NCBI GenBank assembly: GCA_947626315.1
Contig: CANQRQ010000019.1
Span: 1 to 56,657 of the forward strand
DNA from: an uncultured Oscillospiraceae bacterium
GTDB taxonomy: Bacteria > Bacillota > Clostridia > Oscillospirales > Oscillospiraceae
Direction: 5' to 3'
Length of the DNA: 56,657 nucleotides
Each line of letters begins with the position of its first letter. Position 1 is the first letter of the stretch. Made by a program: the position numbers and the translations under genes. This document shows positions 34,124 through 42,776 of the stretch, piece by piece. A model generated the notes under the pieces. That model made no database searches. It was not told the DNA's origin and saw only the letters and a list, made by a program, of their open reading frames with translations.

Positions 34124-35179
34124 ATGAGTGTTAAAGTTGCTGCCAATCACGGCATGGGAGATAAAGAGCTGCGCAAGGAGTTCTGCGAGACCCTGATCGC
34201 CATGGCCCAGGAGGATGAGCGGGTCGTCGTGCTGGACGCGGATCTGATGAACGCGGCCGGGACCAAACCTTTCCGGGCCGCTTTCCCGGAGCGCACCTTC
34301 GACTGCGGCGTGCAGGAGGCCAACATGATCGGCGTGGCCGCCGGTCTCTCCTCCCGGGGCTTCATCCCCTTTACGCACACCTTCGGCCCCTTTGCCGCCC
34401 GCCGCGCCTGTGACCAGATCTTCATGTCCTGCGCCTATGCCAAGCAGAACGTGAAGGTAGTGGGTTCTGACCCCGGCATCACGGCCGCCCTCAACGGCGG
34501 CACCCACATGCCCTTTGAGGATCTGGGTATCATGAGCACCATCCCGGAGATGACGGTGGTGGAGCCCTGTGACGCGGTGTCCGTGGGCAAGGTGACCCGC
34601 CTGGCCAAGGAGACCTACGGCACCTGGTACATGCGCCTGCACCGCAAGCCGGCCCCGGTCATCTACGAGGCGGACAGCGAGTTTACCGTTGGCAAGGCCA
34701 ACCTGCTCCGGGCTGGCACCGATGTGACCATCATCGCCATGGGCTATCTGGTGGCCGAGGCCCTGAAGGCCGCCGAGGAGCTGGAGAAGGAGGGCATTTC
34801 CGCCCGGGTCCTGGATATGTGGTGCCTCAAGCCCCTGGATGTGGAGGCCGTGCTGACCGCCGCTAAGGAGACCGGCGCCATCGTCACCGCCGAGAACCAC
34901 AACGTGAAAAACGGCCTGGGCTCCGCCGTGGCCTCCGCACTGGCGCTGGGCCATCCCGTGCCGGTGGAGATGGTGGGCGTTCAGGACGAGTTCGGCGAGG
35001 TGGGCCAGGTGCCCTATCTGGCCGAGCGCTTCCACCTGACTGCCGATGAGATCGTCGATAAGACCAAGCGGGTCATGTCCCGCAAGGTCACCCGGCACAC
35101 CTGGGAGAAGATCTCCAACGATCTGGCCACGGCCATCAACGAGCTGCGCTCCTGCACCAACGACGTCTGGACCTTCTAA
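34124..35179 (+). CDS. sqwH: Transketolase C-terminal subunit, candidate SqwH
   Basis: The 351-aa protein is the pyrimidine-binding and C-terminal half of transketolase: EAFDCGVQEANMIGVAAGLS-like motif (FDCGVQEANMIG), FGPFAARRACDQIFMSCAYAK, and GSDPGITAALNGGTHMPFEDLG. With the preceding subunit it forms one active enzyme. The start at ATG 34124 is preceded by AAGGAGGAA. In the proposed pathway it converts 6-deoxy-6-sulfofructose to 4-deoxy-4-sulfoerythrose, and sulfoerythrulose to sulfoacetaldehyde, giving xylulose 5-phosphate each time. An ordinary transketolase role in pentose metabolism is the alternative. Confidence 0.85.
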   Translation: MSVKVAANHGMGDKELRKEFCETLIAMAQEDERVVVLDADLMNAAGTKPFRAAFPERTFDCGVQEANMIGVAAGLSSRGFIPFTHTFGPFAARRACDQIFMSCAYAKQNVKVVGSDPGITAALNGGTHMPFEDLGIMSTIPEMTVVEPCDAVSVGKVTRLAKETYGTWYMRLHRKPAPVIYEADSEFTVGKANLLRAGTDVTIIAMGYLVAEALKAAEELEKEGISARVLDMWCLKPLDVEAVLTAAKETGAIVTAENHNVKNGLGSAVASALALGHPVPVEMVGVQDEFGEVGQVPYLAERFHLTADEIVDKTKRVMSRKVTRHTWEKISNDLATAINELRSCTNDVWTF

Positions 35180-35206
35180 GCGAAAGTTCGTCTTTACAGC
35201 GTTTTT

Positions 35207-35233
35207 CAGCGCCTGTCCTCTGGGCAGGCGCTG
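35207..35233 (+). other. Intercistronic hairpin before iron alcohol dehydrogenase gene
   Basis: A 9-bp stem CAGCGCCTG (35207-35215) with its complement (35225-35233) lies in the 84-nt gap. No U-run follows. It may protect or trim the mRNA and so adjust the level of the reductase. Confidence 0.45.
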
Positions 35234-35263
35234 CATATAAATACGAATAGGGAGGTTATCACT

Positions 35264-36382
35264 ATGCTTTGGGAATACATTCAGCCTGTTACGATCCGCT
35301 TCGGTGAGGGCGTGCTGGGCGAACTGACGGATGTAGTCGCCGGCCTGGGCTGCAGCTGCGGCCTGCTGGTCTGCACGCCGTTCTTCGTCAGAAGCGGCCT
35401 GGCGGAAAAGCTGGTAGCGGAGAGCAAGGGCGTTCTGGTGGATATTTACAGCCAGGTCTCCCCCAATCCGGAGGTCAGCGAGGTAGACGCCTGCGCCCAG
35501 CTGATTCGGAACAAGGAGATCGACTTTCTGGTGGCCATGGGCGGCGGCAGCACCCTGGACTGCGCCAAGGCAGCCGGGACTGTCTGCTTTACCCAGGATT
35601 CCATCCGCAAATACCACGGCACCGGCGTGGCCCTTCCGGCCAAGCACCTGCCCCTCATCGCCGTGCCCAGCACCGCCGGGACCGGCAGCGAGGTCACCTG
35701 CGTCTCTGTCCTTAGCGACAGGGACCTGGGCAAAAAGGGCCCCATCGTCTCCAACAATTTCTATCCCACCATCGCCCTGGTGGATCCGGAGCTGACCTAC
35801 TCTCTGCCGGCCCACATCACCGCCGGCACCGGCATCGACGTGCTGAGCCACGCGGTGGAGGGCTACTGGAGCAAGGGCCACCAGCCCGTCTGTGACGCGC
35901 TGGCCCTGCACGCGGCCAAGCTGGTCTTTCAGTATCTGCGCACCGCCGTCCGGGAGCCGGACAACAAGGAGGCCCGGGCCAAGATGGCGGAGGCCTCTGT
36001 GATTGCGGGCCTGGCCTTCACCCTGCCCAAGACCACCAGCTCCCACGCCTGCTCCTTCCCGCTGACCAATCTGCTGCACATCCCCCACGGCGAGGCCTGC
36101 GGCCTGACGCTGGATTACTTTGCCCGCATCAACGCGGAGGCCCAGAACGGCCGTGTCCACGCCTTTGCCCGGGATCTGGGCTTCCAGGACGCCTACGCCA
36201 TGGCCGACGCCATCTATGAGCTAAAAAAGGACATCGGGCTCCGGCTGGATCTGAAGGAGTTCAACCTGACGGACGAGCAGGTGGCCGATCTGGTCCGCAT
36301 CAGCCGCCATCCCAATCTCTACAACAACCCAGTGGAGATTACCGACGAGATGCTCAACGAGATGTACCAGTCCATGCGGTAA
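35264..36382 (+). CDS. sqwF: Iron-containing alcohol dehydrogenase, candidate sulfoacetaldehyde reductase
   Basis: The 372-aa group III alcohol dehydrogenase has the NAD-binding block AMGGGSTLDCAKAAG, the conserved IAVPSTAGTGSEVTCVSVL, and metal ligands in GIDVLSHAVE and LHIPHGEACG. As the last gene of the operon it would reduce sulfoacetaldehyde to isethionate with NADH. Known sulfoacetaldehyde reductases of gut anaerobes (SarD) belong to this same family. A broad aldehyde reductase is possible. A GGGAGG site precedes the ATG, and a bidirectional terminator follows. Confidence 0.83.
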   Translation: MLWEYIQPVTIRFGEGVLGELTDVVAGLGCSCGLLVCTPFFVRSGLAEKLVAESKGVLVDIYSQVSPNPEVSEVDACAQLIRNKEIDFLVAMGGGSTLDCAKAAGTVCFTQDSIRKYHGTGVALPAKHLPLIAVPSTAGTGSEVTCVSVLSDRDLGKKGPIVSNNFYPTIALVDPELTYSLPAHITAGTGIDVLSHAVEGYWSKGHQPVCDALALHAAKLVFQYLRTAVREPDNKEARAKMAEASVIAGLAFTLPKTTSSHACSFPLTNLLHIPHGEACGLTLDYFARINAEAQNGRVHAFARDLGFQDAYAMADAIYELKKDIGLRLDLKEFNLTDEQVADLVRISRHPNLYNNPVEITDEMLNEMYQSMR

Positions 36383-36409
36383 GAATCAAATGTGACCTGC
36401 GTAAATAGT

Positions 36410-36448
36410 AAAACAGCCCCTCTGGTTACCCGCCGGAGGGGCTGTTTT
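36410..36448. terminator. Bidirectional terminator
   Basis: A 13-bp stem AAAACAGCCCCTC (36410-36422) with its complement (36436-36448) has A and T runs on both sides. It lies between the convergent iron alcohol dehydrogenase and ROK genes. Confidence 0.88.
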
Positions 36449-37665
36449 TACAGTTCAGACGGCGCGGAGAGGAAGAGCCGGTTCATCACCAGGGCCAGGG
36501 GCCCGATGAAATCCGCCTTGTCTCCCAGGCTGGAGCGGAGGAGATAACTCTCGCCATACTGAGGGTCGATCTCCCGGCAGGCGTCCATAAAGCGGCGCAG
36601 CAGAGCCGGCTGGTCAAAGAGCTTCCCGTAGAGGATCACCTGGTCCGGGGCCAGCATGGTGACGGCGTTGCAGACCGAGCGGGCCAGCATTCCCACGTCC
36701 CACTCCAAAATCTCCCACATGGCCGGGTCGTTCAGTTCCAGAAAGCGGGTAAAGTTGCGGGCCGCGATCTCGCTCAGATCCCCCTTGACCGCCCGGTACA
36801 GCTCCGGCATGGTCTCCGGCGTGCAGCGCTCCCGCAGCTGCTCCGCCATGGCGTGGGTGCCGGCAAAGGTCTCCAGGCAGCCCCGGCGCCCGCAGCGGCA
36901 GAGTCGGCCCTGGCTGTTCATGGCAAAGTGGCCGATCTCCGCGTTTTTGGAGCGCCTGCTGTCGTACACCTGCTTGTTGAGCACAATAGCGGAGCCTACG
37001 CCGGGCCCCCACTTGACAAACAGCATATTCTCCGCCTGCTTGCCGCCGCCGAAAATCAGCTCCGCCTCCGCGAAGGCCCGGACGTTGTTTTCCACCAGGA
37101 CCGGCATCCCCAGATGCTTCCGGAGCACGGAGCCCACTTGGACAGGCTTTTCCCAGATCCGGTAGGCGTGCAGACTGGCACCCGTCTCTTCATTGACGAT
37201 TCCGGGCACGGAGACGCCCACGCCCAGGACGGAAGAGGGGGGAATATTCTCTTCCTCCAGCAGGAGCAGGCAGAGATGGGCGATCTGCCGGAGAAATTGC
37301 CCCGGCGGAACGGCAGTGTTGGTCTGGAGACGGCGGAAGCGGACCCGGTCCCCCTTCAGATTGCTGACGGCGACACAGGTCTCCGGGCTCTCGATGGAGA
37401 CGGACAGCGCATAGTAGCGGTCATAATTGATGCCCAGCAGGATCTTTTTCCGGCCGGCCCGCTTGTCCTCTTCCAATTCTCCCAGTTCGCGGAGGATCCC
37501 CGCCTCGATCAGGTCCGCACAGATGACGGTCACGGTGGCGGGCGTCAAGCCCAGGGCCTGGGCGATGTCCTTACGGGACAGGGCGCTTTGATCATTGAGC
37601 AGCCGCAGGATCGCGCTGCGGTTGTTGCTCTTCAGGTTTTCCAGATTGATTCCCGTGTAGGCCAT
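36448..37665 (-). CDS. ROK-family transcriptional repressor
   Basis: The 405-aa protein joins an N-terminal winged helix (SNNRSAILRLLNDQSALSRKDIAQALGLTPATVTVICADL, in parts) to a ROK sugar-binding domain with the zinc motif CRCGRRGCLETFAG and the ROK block HFAMNS upstream of it. I start it at the ATG at 37665, behind TTGGAGGCG; the longer frame runs through the promoter. Its place between the two sulfoquinovose blocks makes it the likely local regulator, with sulfoquinovose or a derivative as inducer. Candidate operators are listed at 31711-31818 and 45637-45752. Confidence 0.87.
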   Translation of the reverse strand: MAYTGINLENLKSNNRSAILRLLNDQSALSRKDIAQALGLTPATVTVICADLIEAGILRELGELEEDKRAGRKKILLGINYDRYYALSVSIESPETCVAVSNLKGDRVRFRRLQTNTAVPPGQFLRQIAHLCLLLLEEENIPPSSVLGVGVSVPGIVNEETGASLHAYRIWEKPVQVGSVLRKHLGMPVLVENNVRAFAEAELIFGGGKQAENMLFVKWGPGVGSAIVLNKQVYDSRRSKNAEIGHFAMNSQGRLCRCGRRGCLETFAGTHAMAEQLRERCTPETMPELYRAVKGDLSEIAARNFTRFLELNDPAMWEILEWDVGMLARSVCNAVTMLAPDQVILYGKLFDQPALLRRFMDACREIDPQYGESYLLRSSLGDKADFIGPLALVMNRLFLSAPSEL

Positions 37666-37694
37666 GTCATCGCCTCCAACAAAAATACACGAGT

Positions 37695-37723
37695 AGTATA
37701 CAATGCTATTTTGCGATTGTAAA
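37695..37723 (-). promoter_or_regulatory. Promoter of ROK gene
   Basis: On the minus strand TTTACA (37718-37723), 17 bp and TATACT (37695-37700) stand 30 nt before the ROK start, so the regulator is transcribed separately from the isomerase. Confidence 0.7.
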
Positions 37724-37753
37724 GGAGTCTGACAAACTGACAAACAATAAGCC

Positions 37754-37785
37754 GATGGCGAAACACCGCAAGGTGCTTCGCCATC
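37754..37785 (-). terminator. Terminator after sugar isomerase gene
   Basis: A 14-bp stem (37754-37767 with 37772-37785, one G-U pair, loop GCAA) lies 20 nt past the isomerase stop. The minus strand then reads GGCTTATTGTTTG, a modest T-run. Confidence 0.65.
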
Positions 37786-37805
37786 AGAAAGTTTTAAATA
37801 GCTTG

Positions 37806-39146
37806 TCAGAAACGGCAGATCTCCATGCCGAGCATCCGGCCCAGGGCCTCCAGCTCCCGGCCCACCTTGGCATAGACCACTACAAAGTGGGGCTCCCAGC
37901 CGGCCTTGACGCTGTCGCAGACCAGCTTTTTGGCGTCGCTCTCGGTCTTGACCACGATGGAGGTGCCGCAGAACTGCTTGGGCTTGTCCAGGGCCTCGCC
38001 CTCGGCGATGAAGAAACGGAAGCTCCCGTCCGGATTGCGGCCCACCCGGAAGATGGTGACCTCCCCGCAGGGCCGGCAGCCGAAGTCCATCACAGGGCCG
38101 ATCTTCCGGTTGGGGTGGACGCCGACGGCGGCGCCGGTATCGGTCCGGGCCAGGTCGCAGGCGGCCATGCCGCAGTGCCAGAAAGTGACGGTGTTCTCCG
38201 CCTCGTCCAGGGAGACCGGGTCCCCGAAGAAGCTGGATTTGCCAGAGAGCTGACTGCCGATGAACATGGACAGGGCCCCGTAGGCGTCGGACTCGCAGCT
38301 GGCGGCGATGCCGTTGGCGTTGAGCAAGGAGAGAACGGTGCAGACCGGGGTGCCGAAGGAGGTGAAGAAGTCCGGCCAGCAGCGGGAGGAGATGGCGCCG
38401 ATGCCGTTTTCCTGCACGTAGCTCTTATAGGCCTTGTACAGCCGGGCGAAATCCTGCACGTTTTTCTCCGGGGTGGCGTCCAGGCCGGTGAGAGTCCGCC
38501 GGGCCTCGTCCAGCTCCTCGCTGCAGTCCTCCACGGAGTAGGCCTTGGCCTTTTCGATCAGCTCCCGGGCCTCGATGGACTCCAGGGTGACGCCGAAGCG
38601 GCTCATGAGCTCCGCGTCCAGGGCGCGGCCAAAGCCAAAGCCCTGGGGCGTGTGCCCAATGGAGGTCATTTTCAGGCCCTGAAGGGCTGTTTTGACCCGG
38701 GCGGCCTCCAGCACAGCCTTGATCTCCTGCACGACCTCCTCCTCGCCGGGCGCGCCGAAGACATATTCGAACTGGCCGGGACCCCGGAAAGCGGTGATGG
38801 CGTTGGCGGCGGAATAGGCACCTGTCAGTGAGTTGAGGCGCAGACGGCCCCCGTCAATGACGGGCTCCCGCAGCGTCCAGAGCAGGACAGGGCAGCTGAA
38901 ACGCTTGAGCACCTCGCTGGCATAGGCGGCGTTGGCAAAGGTGATATTCTGCAGGATCACCAGGTCAGGCTTCAGTGTGTCCAGATAGGCGTTCAGGTCG
39001 CCGACGGTGAGCAGCATCTTCTCCGGGCAGACAACGGTATCCGACAGGGAGCGGAGCATGTCCACAGACCGGTCAAACTGGGCCTGGGCGCTCTCCAGGT
39101 GGAAGGTGCCCACGCCGATGGGTACATAGGCTGCTTGAAAGGCCAT
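37806..39146 (-). CDS. sqvD: Fucose/arabinose-isomerase-fold protein, candidate sulfoquinovose isomerase
   Basis: The 446-aa protein starts VPIGVGTFHLESAQAQFDRSVDML and has the layout of the L-fucose/L-arabinose isomerase superfamily, including a metal-site region near AISSRCWPDFFTSFG, CESDAYGALSMFIG and FWHCGMAACDL. The same superfamily supplies the SQ-to-sulfofructose isomerase (SqvD type) in the sulfo-TK and sulfo-transaldolase pathways. Together with the GH31 enzyme upstream and the transketolase block it would close the route. It is the last gene of the minus-strand block, separated from tctA by the structured repeat. The exact sugar cannot be read from the sequence. Confidence 0.75.
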   Translation of the reverse strand: MAFQAAYVPIGVGTFHLESAQAQFDRSVDMLRSLSDTVVCPEKMLLTVGDLNAYLDTLKPDLVILQNITFANAAYASEVLKRFSCPVLLWTLREPVIDGGRLRLNSLTGAYSAANAITAFRGPGQFEYVFGAPGEEEVVQEIKAVLEAARVKTALQGLKMTSIGHTPQGFGFGRALDAELMSRFGVTLESIEARELIEKAKAYSVEDCSEELDEARRTLTGLDATPEKNVQDFARLYKAYKSYVQENGIGAISSRCWPDFFTSFGTPVCTVLSLLNANGIAASCESDAYGALSMFIGSQLSGKSSFFGDPVSLDEAENTVTFWHCGMAACDLARTDTGAAVGVHPNRKIGPVMDFGCRPCGEVTIFRVGRNPDGSFRFFIAEGEALDKPKQFCGTSIVVKTESDAKKLVCDSVKAGWEPHFVVVYAKVGRELEALGRMLGMEICRF

Positions 39147-39199
39147 AGTAAAGACTCCTTTGCAAATTTACTGGCAATATTTAGCGGGATTCTAAAGAA

Positions 39200-39425
39200 G
39201 GCAACCAGCCAGTGAGACGGACGGGTTGACGCAGACTGCAGACAAACAGAACGGCTGTGCATAGAACTGCAGGGGGAGAGAGCAGAGAGGGGGCGGGAGC
39301 CCCCTTTCAGCGTTCAATCTACACTTAACCAAGAGCATTCAAAAATGCTCTTGGTTAAGCTGTCAAGGGGAAGACACCTTGTCTTCCCCTTGAGGCAACC
39401 CGTCCGCTTTTTCAGACGGGTTGCC
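39200..39425 (-). repeat. Structured repeat element, copy 2
   Basis: Read on the minus strand, the element starts 23 nt after the tctA stop: H1 (11 bp, 39415-39425 with 39394-39404), H2 (14 bp, 39380-39393 with 39363-39376), H3 (16 bp, 39344-39359 with 39324-39339), the core (about 39229-39323), and a decayed second H1 (39200-39228). Compared with copy 1, H2 changes AAGTTGAAGACA to AAGGGGAAGACA and H3 changes CTTATCCAGG to CTTAACCAAG. The opposite arms change to match in both cases. Confidence 0.85.
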
Positions 39426-39447
39426 GGGGTTGTGACGAAAAGCGCGC

Positions 39448-41016
39448 TCAGTTGGCGGCGGAGCTCTCCGGCTCGTCCATCTTGGCGTGCTCGGCGGCCA
39501 TTTCTGCCTCCTGCTGGGCGTTGAGGGTCTCGATGCGCTTGTTGACGCGCATCATGGAGACCAGCAGCACGATGGTGAGGATCAGAATGACAGCGGAGAT
39601 GGGCCGGCGGAGGAAGATGGTGTAGTCCCGGTCATAGGCCATAGAGGCGGAGACGAAGTTGGACTCCATGATTTTCTCCAAAATCATGCCCAGCATCAGC
39701 GGCGTGTTGGAGATGTCCAGCAGCGTGAGCACATAGCTGAAAATCAGGATGGCGGCGCAGAGGACCAGCTCCTTGGTGTTGCCGGTGGCGGCGAAGGCGC
39801 CGGCGAAGCAGAACATGATGATGACGGGGGCCAGGTAGGTGTACTTCACCTGGACGATCTTGGCCACGCCCCGGGTCATGCCCAGGCCGATGGGGGCCAG
39901 CAGAATGTTGGCCACCAGGCAGCCGAGAATGACGGTGTAGGCCATGACGCCCTGCTTGGTGAACATGGTGGGGCCGGGGGTGATACCGTGCAGGATGAAG
40001 GCGGACATGAGCAGCGCGGTGACGCCGTCGCCGGGGATGCCCAGGGTCAGCATGGGGATCATGGCGGAGCCGACCACCGCGTTGTTGGAGGATTCGGCGG
40101 CGGCGATACCCTCCAGGGCGCCCTTGCCGAATTCCTCGGGGTGTTTGGAGGTCCGGCGGGCCTCATTGTAGCACAGGAACTGGGCCACGCCGCCGCCTAC
40201 ACCGGGCATGGCGCCCAGAACGGAGGCCACAGCGGAGGAACGCAGGCAGGCGGGGAGGATCTTCTTGGCCTCCTTGCGGGTGATGCCCTCCTTGTCGATC
40301 TTGCTGGCGTCGTCCAGCTTGCCGCCGGAAACCTTGAAGTCGCGCAGCTTCATGACCACCTGGGTCAGGGCGATCAGGGCGATCATGGCGGGCAGCATGT
40401 CGATGCCGTATTTCAGGGTGTTCAGGCCGTAGGCCATACGGGTGACGCCGGTGACGGCGTCCATGCCCACGCAGGCCATCAGCAGGCCGATCATGCCGGA
40501 GATGATGGACTTGGGCAGGCTGTCGCCGGAGACGCCGGCAATCAGGGAGATGCCCAGGATGCCCATGGAGAAATATTCCACCGTGGTGAAGCCGGCCACC
40601 AGCTTGGTGATCAGCGAGGCGCAGACCAGCAGCAGGATGGCGGAGAAGAGGCCGCCGAACACGGAGGCAAACAGGGACACGTCCAGCGCCTTCTTCACCT
40701 TGCCCTTTTTGGCCAGGGGATAGCCGTCGAAGGTGGTGGCGATGGCGGAGTTGGTGCCCGGTGTGTTCAAGGTAATGGCGCTGATGGAGCCGCCGTACAT
40801 ACCGCCCACGTACACGGCCAGCAGCAGGATGATGGCGGTGGCGGGGTCGTCAAAGGTATAGGTCAGGGGGAGCATCAGGATAATGCCCAGTGTGACGCTC
40901 AGGCCGGGGATGCAGCCGACGATCATGCCGATGACCAGGCCGATGAGAATCATGCCTATATTGGCCAGGGAGAACACCTGGGGCAGGGCCTGCATAATCA
41001 TTTGAAAATCAGTCAT
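39448..41016 (-). CDS. tctA: Tripartite tricarboxylate transporter, large membrane subunit (TctA)
   Basis: The 522-aa protein has the TctA family motifs GCIPGLSVTLGIILMLPLTYTF, YVGGMYGGSISAITLNTPGTNSAIATTFDGYP (in parts), and GIPGDGVTALLMSAFILHGI, with about twelve membrane helices. With TctB and the binding protein TctC it imports organic acids using an ion gradient. In this operon with a sulfoquinovosidase the cargo may be sulfoquinovose or its glyceryl glycoside; this is inferred. ATG 41016 follows AAAGGAGG at a proper distance; a TTG nine bases earlier is too close. Confidence 0.9.
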   Translation of the reverse strand: MTDFQMIMQALPQVFSLANIGMILIGLVIGMIVGCIPGLSVTLGIILMLPLTYTFDDPATAIILLLAVYVGGMYGGSISAITLNTPGTNSAIATTFDGYPLAKKGKVKKALDVSLFASVFGGLFSAILLLVCASLITKLVAGFTTVEYFSMGILGISLIAGVSGDSLPKSIISGMIGLLMACVGMDAVTGVTRMAYGLNTLKYGIDMLPAMIALIALTQVVMKLRDFKVSGGKLDDASKIDKEGITRKEAKKILPACLRSSAVASVLGAMPGVGGGVAQFLCYNEARRTSKHPEEFGKGALEGIAAAESSNNAVVGSAMIPMLTLGIPGDGVTALLMSAFILHGITPGPTMFTKQGVMAYTVILGCLVANILLAPIGLGMTRGVAKIVQVKYTYLAPVIIMFCFAGAFAATGNTKELVLCAAILIFSYVLTLLDISNTPLMLGMILEKIMESNFVSASMAYDRDYTIFLRRPISAVILILTIVLLVSMMRVNKRIETLNAQQEAEMAAEHAKMDEPESSAAN

Positions 41017-41031
41017 TCTATCCAACCTCCT

Positions 41032-41496
41032 TTAAAACGGCAGAAGGCCCGAGGGCAGGTTGATGAGGAAGACCTTCTTGAACAGGAAATAGATCAGAAC
41101 GGCGGCCACGATGGTATAGACGAACATATACCATTTCCGCTCGCCGCAGTAGAACAGGACCAGGCAGAAGATGATGATAGAGGCCAGGACGTAGCCGATG
41201 TAGATGATCAGAGCCACGTACACGCACAGGGCCAGGATCAGGATAATGGCGGGCTTCTCCTTCTGCCAGTCAAATTCCACGACCTTCTCTTTCTTGAAGA
41301 CCAGGCTCTGGATGATCAGAACAACGGAAAAGACCAGCATCAAAACGGTGCAGATCATGGGGATGATGCGGGGGCTGGGGGCGCCGGAATCAAAAGCGGG
41401 GACACGGATCTGCTGCGGCATCGTGACCAGCAGGAAGATGCTGAACAGGCCCATGAGAATACCGGAGACCAGATTGGTCTTGATTTTGAATTTCAT
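41032..41496 (-). CDS. tctB: Tripartite tricarboxylate transporter, small membrane subunit (TctB)
   Basis: The 154-aa protein has four hydrophobic helices with a charged loop between helices 2 and 3 (KKEKVVEFDWQKEKP), as in TctB. Sequence conservation in this family is low; assignment rests on size, topology and place between TctC and TctA. It is 15 nt from tctA. Confidence 0.85.
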   Translation of the reverse strand: MKFKIKTNLVSGILMGLFSIFLLVTMPQQIRVPAFDSGAPSPRIIPMICTVLMLVFSVVLIIQSLVFKKEKVVEFDWQKEKPAIILILALCVYVALIIYIGYVLASIIIFCLVLFYCGERKWYMFVYTIVAAVLIYFLFKKVFLINLPSGLLPF

Positions 41497-41559
41497 AGGC
41501 GTTTACCTCTCAACACATTCTGTGCGTTTTTGCGTTTTCTAGCTGTGCGTTTTTAGGAA

Positions 41560-41589
41560 GGCCGTTTGGGGGCTGAACCCCAAACGGCC
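41560..41589 (-). terminator. Attenuating hairpin between tctC and tctB
   Basis: A perfect 12-bp stem GGCCGTTTGGGG (41560-41571) with its complement (41578-41589) and a 6-nt loop lies in the 128-nt gap. The minus strand continues TTCCTAAAAACG, so termination would be partial. Such hairpins give more binding protein than membrane subunits. Confidence 0.65.
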
Positions 41590-41624
41590 CCTTCAAGCAA
41601 GGGAAGCTTCCCGGACAGGGAAGA

Positions 41625-42701
41625 TCAGGCCTGGCCGCTGAGCAGCTCGTAAGCAGCGGTGCAGCGCTCGGCGTTGGCGTTCATGGTCGCCTCGCACTCG
41701 TCGCCGTAGAGCTCCAGGTGGTTGAGCAGCACGGAATCGATCCAGGCGCTGAAGCCGTCGGCAGAGTCGTCGGCCCAGACATCCCTCATGATCTGCTCCA
41801 TATCGGCGATGAAGGCCTCGTCGGCGCCCCGGTGGGTGGCGATGCCGCCGCCGGAGGCCAGGATGCAACTGGTGAAGTCGATATCGGCGGGCAGCTCAGG
41901 GGCTTTGCCCTCGCCCACGATGCAGGGGACGGAGATGGGGCCGTCGGGAGTGGTGAAGTTGTCAAAGGTCTTGTCGGCAAAGGCCAGGATGGGGACCAGG
42001 GTGCCGGCTTCGACCTCTTCCTGGGCGGCCTGGGTGGTGCCCACGAACACGTCCACTTCGCCGTCGGTCAGGGCCTTCTTCTGGTTGGCGCCGCCGTCAT
42101 AGGGGACAGGCTGCACTCTGCCGCCGCCCAGCAGGGTCACCAGGGAGCCCAGCATCAGGTGGTACTCGGACAGGGGGTTGCCGCCGGACATCTTGAGGCC
42201 GTCGGACTGAGCTTTGGCCAGAACGTCGGCCAGGGTGGTGCCGGCAGGGGCGTACATAACGGGCGTCCGGTCGTCCACGATGCCGATGGGATCCATCTTC
42301 TCACGGTCGAAGTCCACTTCCTCCACGCCGAACTGCTTGCCGTTGTCGTGGCGGTAAATGACGCCGTAGCCGTAGACCAGCAGATCCTTGACGGAGGGAT
42401 CCTCGTCGGCGAAGAAGGTGGCCGCGGCGAAGCCGTCGCCGCCGGTCATGTTCTCGACGATGAAGTTGTACTTGCTCTGGATGCTGTTGGCGGTCTGCGC
42501 ATACTTGCGGGCCACCAGGTCGGCGGTGCCGCCGGCCGCGTAGCCGCAGATGATCTTGATGGTCTCGCCGCCGTTAGAGGGCTGATCGGCCTCCGCCGGA
42601 GCGTCGCCGCCGGCGGGAGCGGAAGAGCCGCCGCCGCAGGCAACCAGGGTCAGGGCCATGGCCAGAACGAGAACCAGTGCTAAGAGCTTGCTGTGTTTCA
42701 T
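41625..42701 (-). CDS. tctC: Tripartite transporter binding lipoprotein (TctC/Bug family)
   Basis: The 358-aa protein has a lipoprotein signal ending LTLVAC (Cys22), a short Gly/Ser/Ala linker, and a Bug-type binding domain (IKIICGYAAGGTADLVARKYAQT; MTGGDGFAAATFF; GTTLADVLAKAQSDGLKMSGG; VQPVPYDGGANQKKALTDGEVDVFVG, in parts). It delivers the substrate to TctA/TctB. Family members usually bind carboxylates through two water molecules; whether this one prefers a sulfonate sugar cannot be told by eye. An AGGAGG site precedes the ATG. Confidence 0.9.
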   Translation of the reverse strand: MKHSKLLALVLVLAMALTLVACGGGSSAPAGGDAPAEADQPSNGGETIKIICGYAAGGTADLVARKYAQTANSIQSKYNFIVENMTGGDGFAAATFFADEDPSVKDLLVYGYGVIYRHDNGKQFGVEEVDFDREKMDPIGIVDDRTPVMYAPAGTTLADVLAKAQSDGLKMSGGNPLSEYHLMLGSLVTLLGGGRVQPVPYDGGANQKKALTDGEVDVFVGTTQAAQEEVEAGTLVPILAFADKTFDNFTTPDGPISVPCIVGEGKAPELPADIDFTSCILASGGGIATHRGADEAFIADMEQIMRDVWADDSADGFSAWIDSVLLNHLELYGDECEATMNANAERCTAAYELLSGQA

Positions 42702-42776
42702 TTTGTTTCCTCCTGTTTTTGAATTTTGGTTCTATTTCCGTGGCGCGATGCGCCAAACAGACAGGTTTATACCACC

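Noticed and set aside
33270-35179. Housekeeping transketolase and rpiB for the pentose phosphate pathway
   Set aside because: Possible in principle, but operon context and the altered residues of the RpiB-like protein favour sulfosugar metabolism. Kept as the stated alternative.
39487-41556. Plus-strand frame of 689 codons opposite tctA and tctB
   Set aside because: Shadow of the transporter genes; a Gly/His/Asp/Gln-rich sequence without any family motif or ribosome site.
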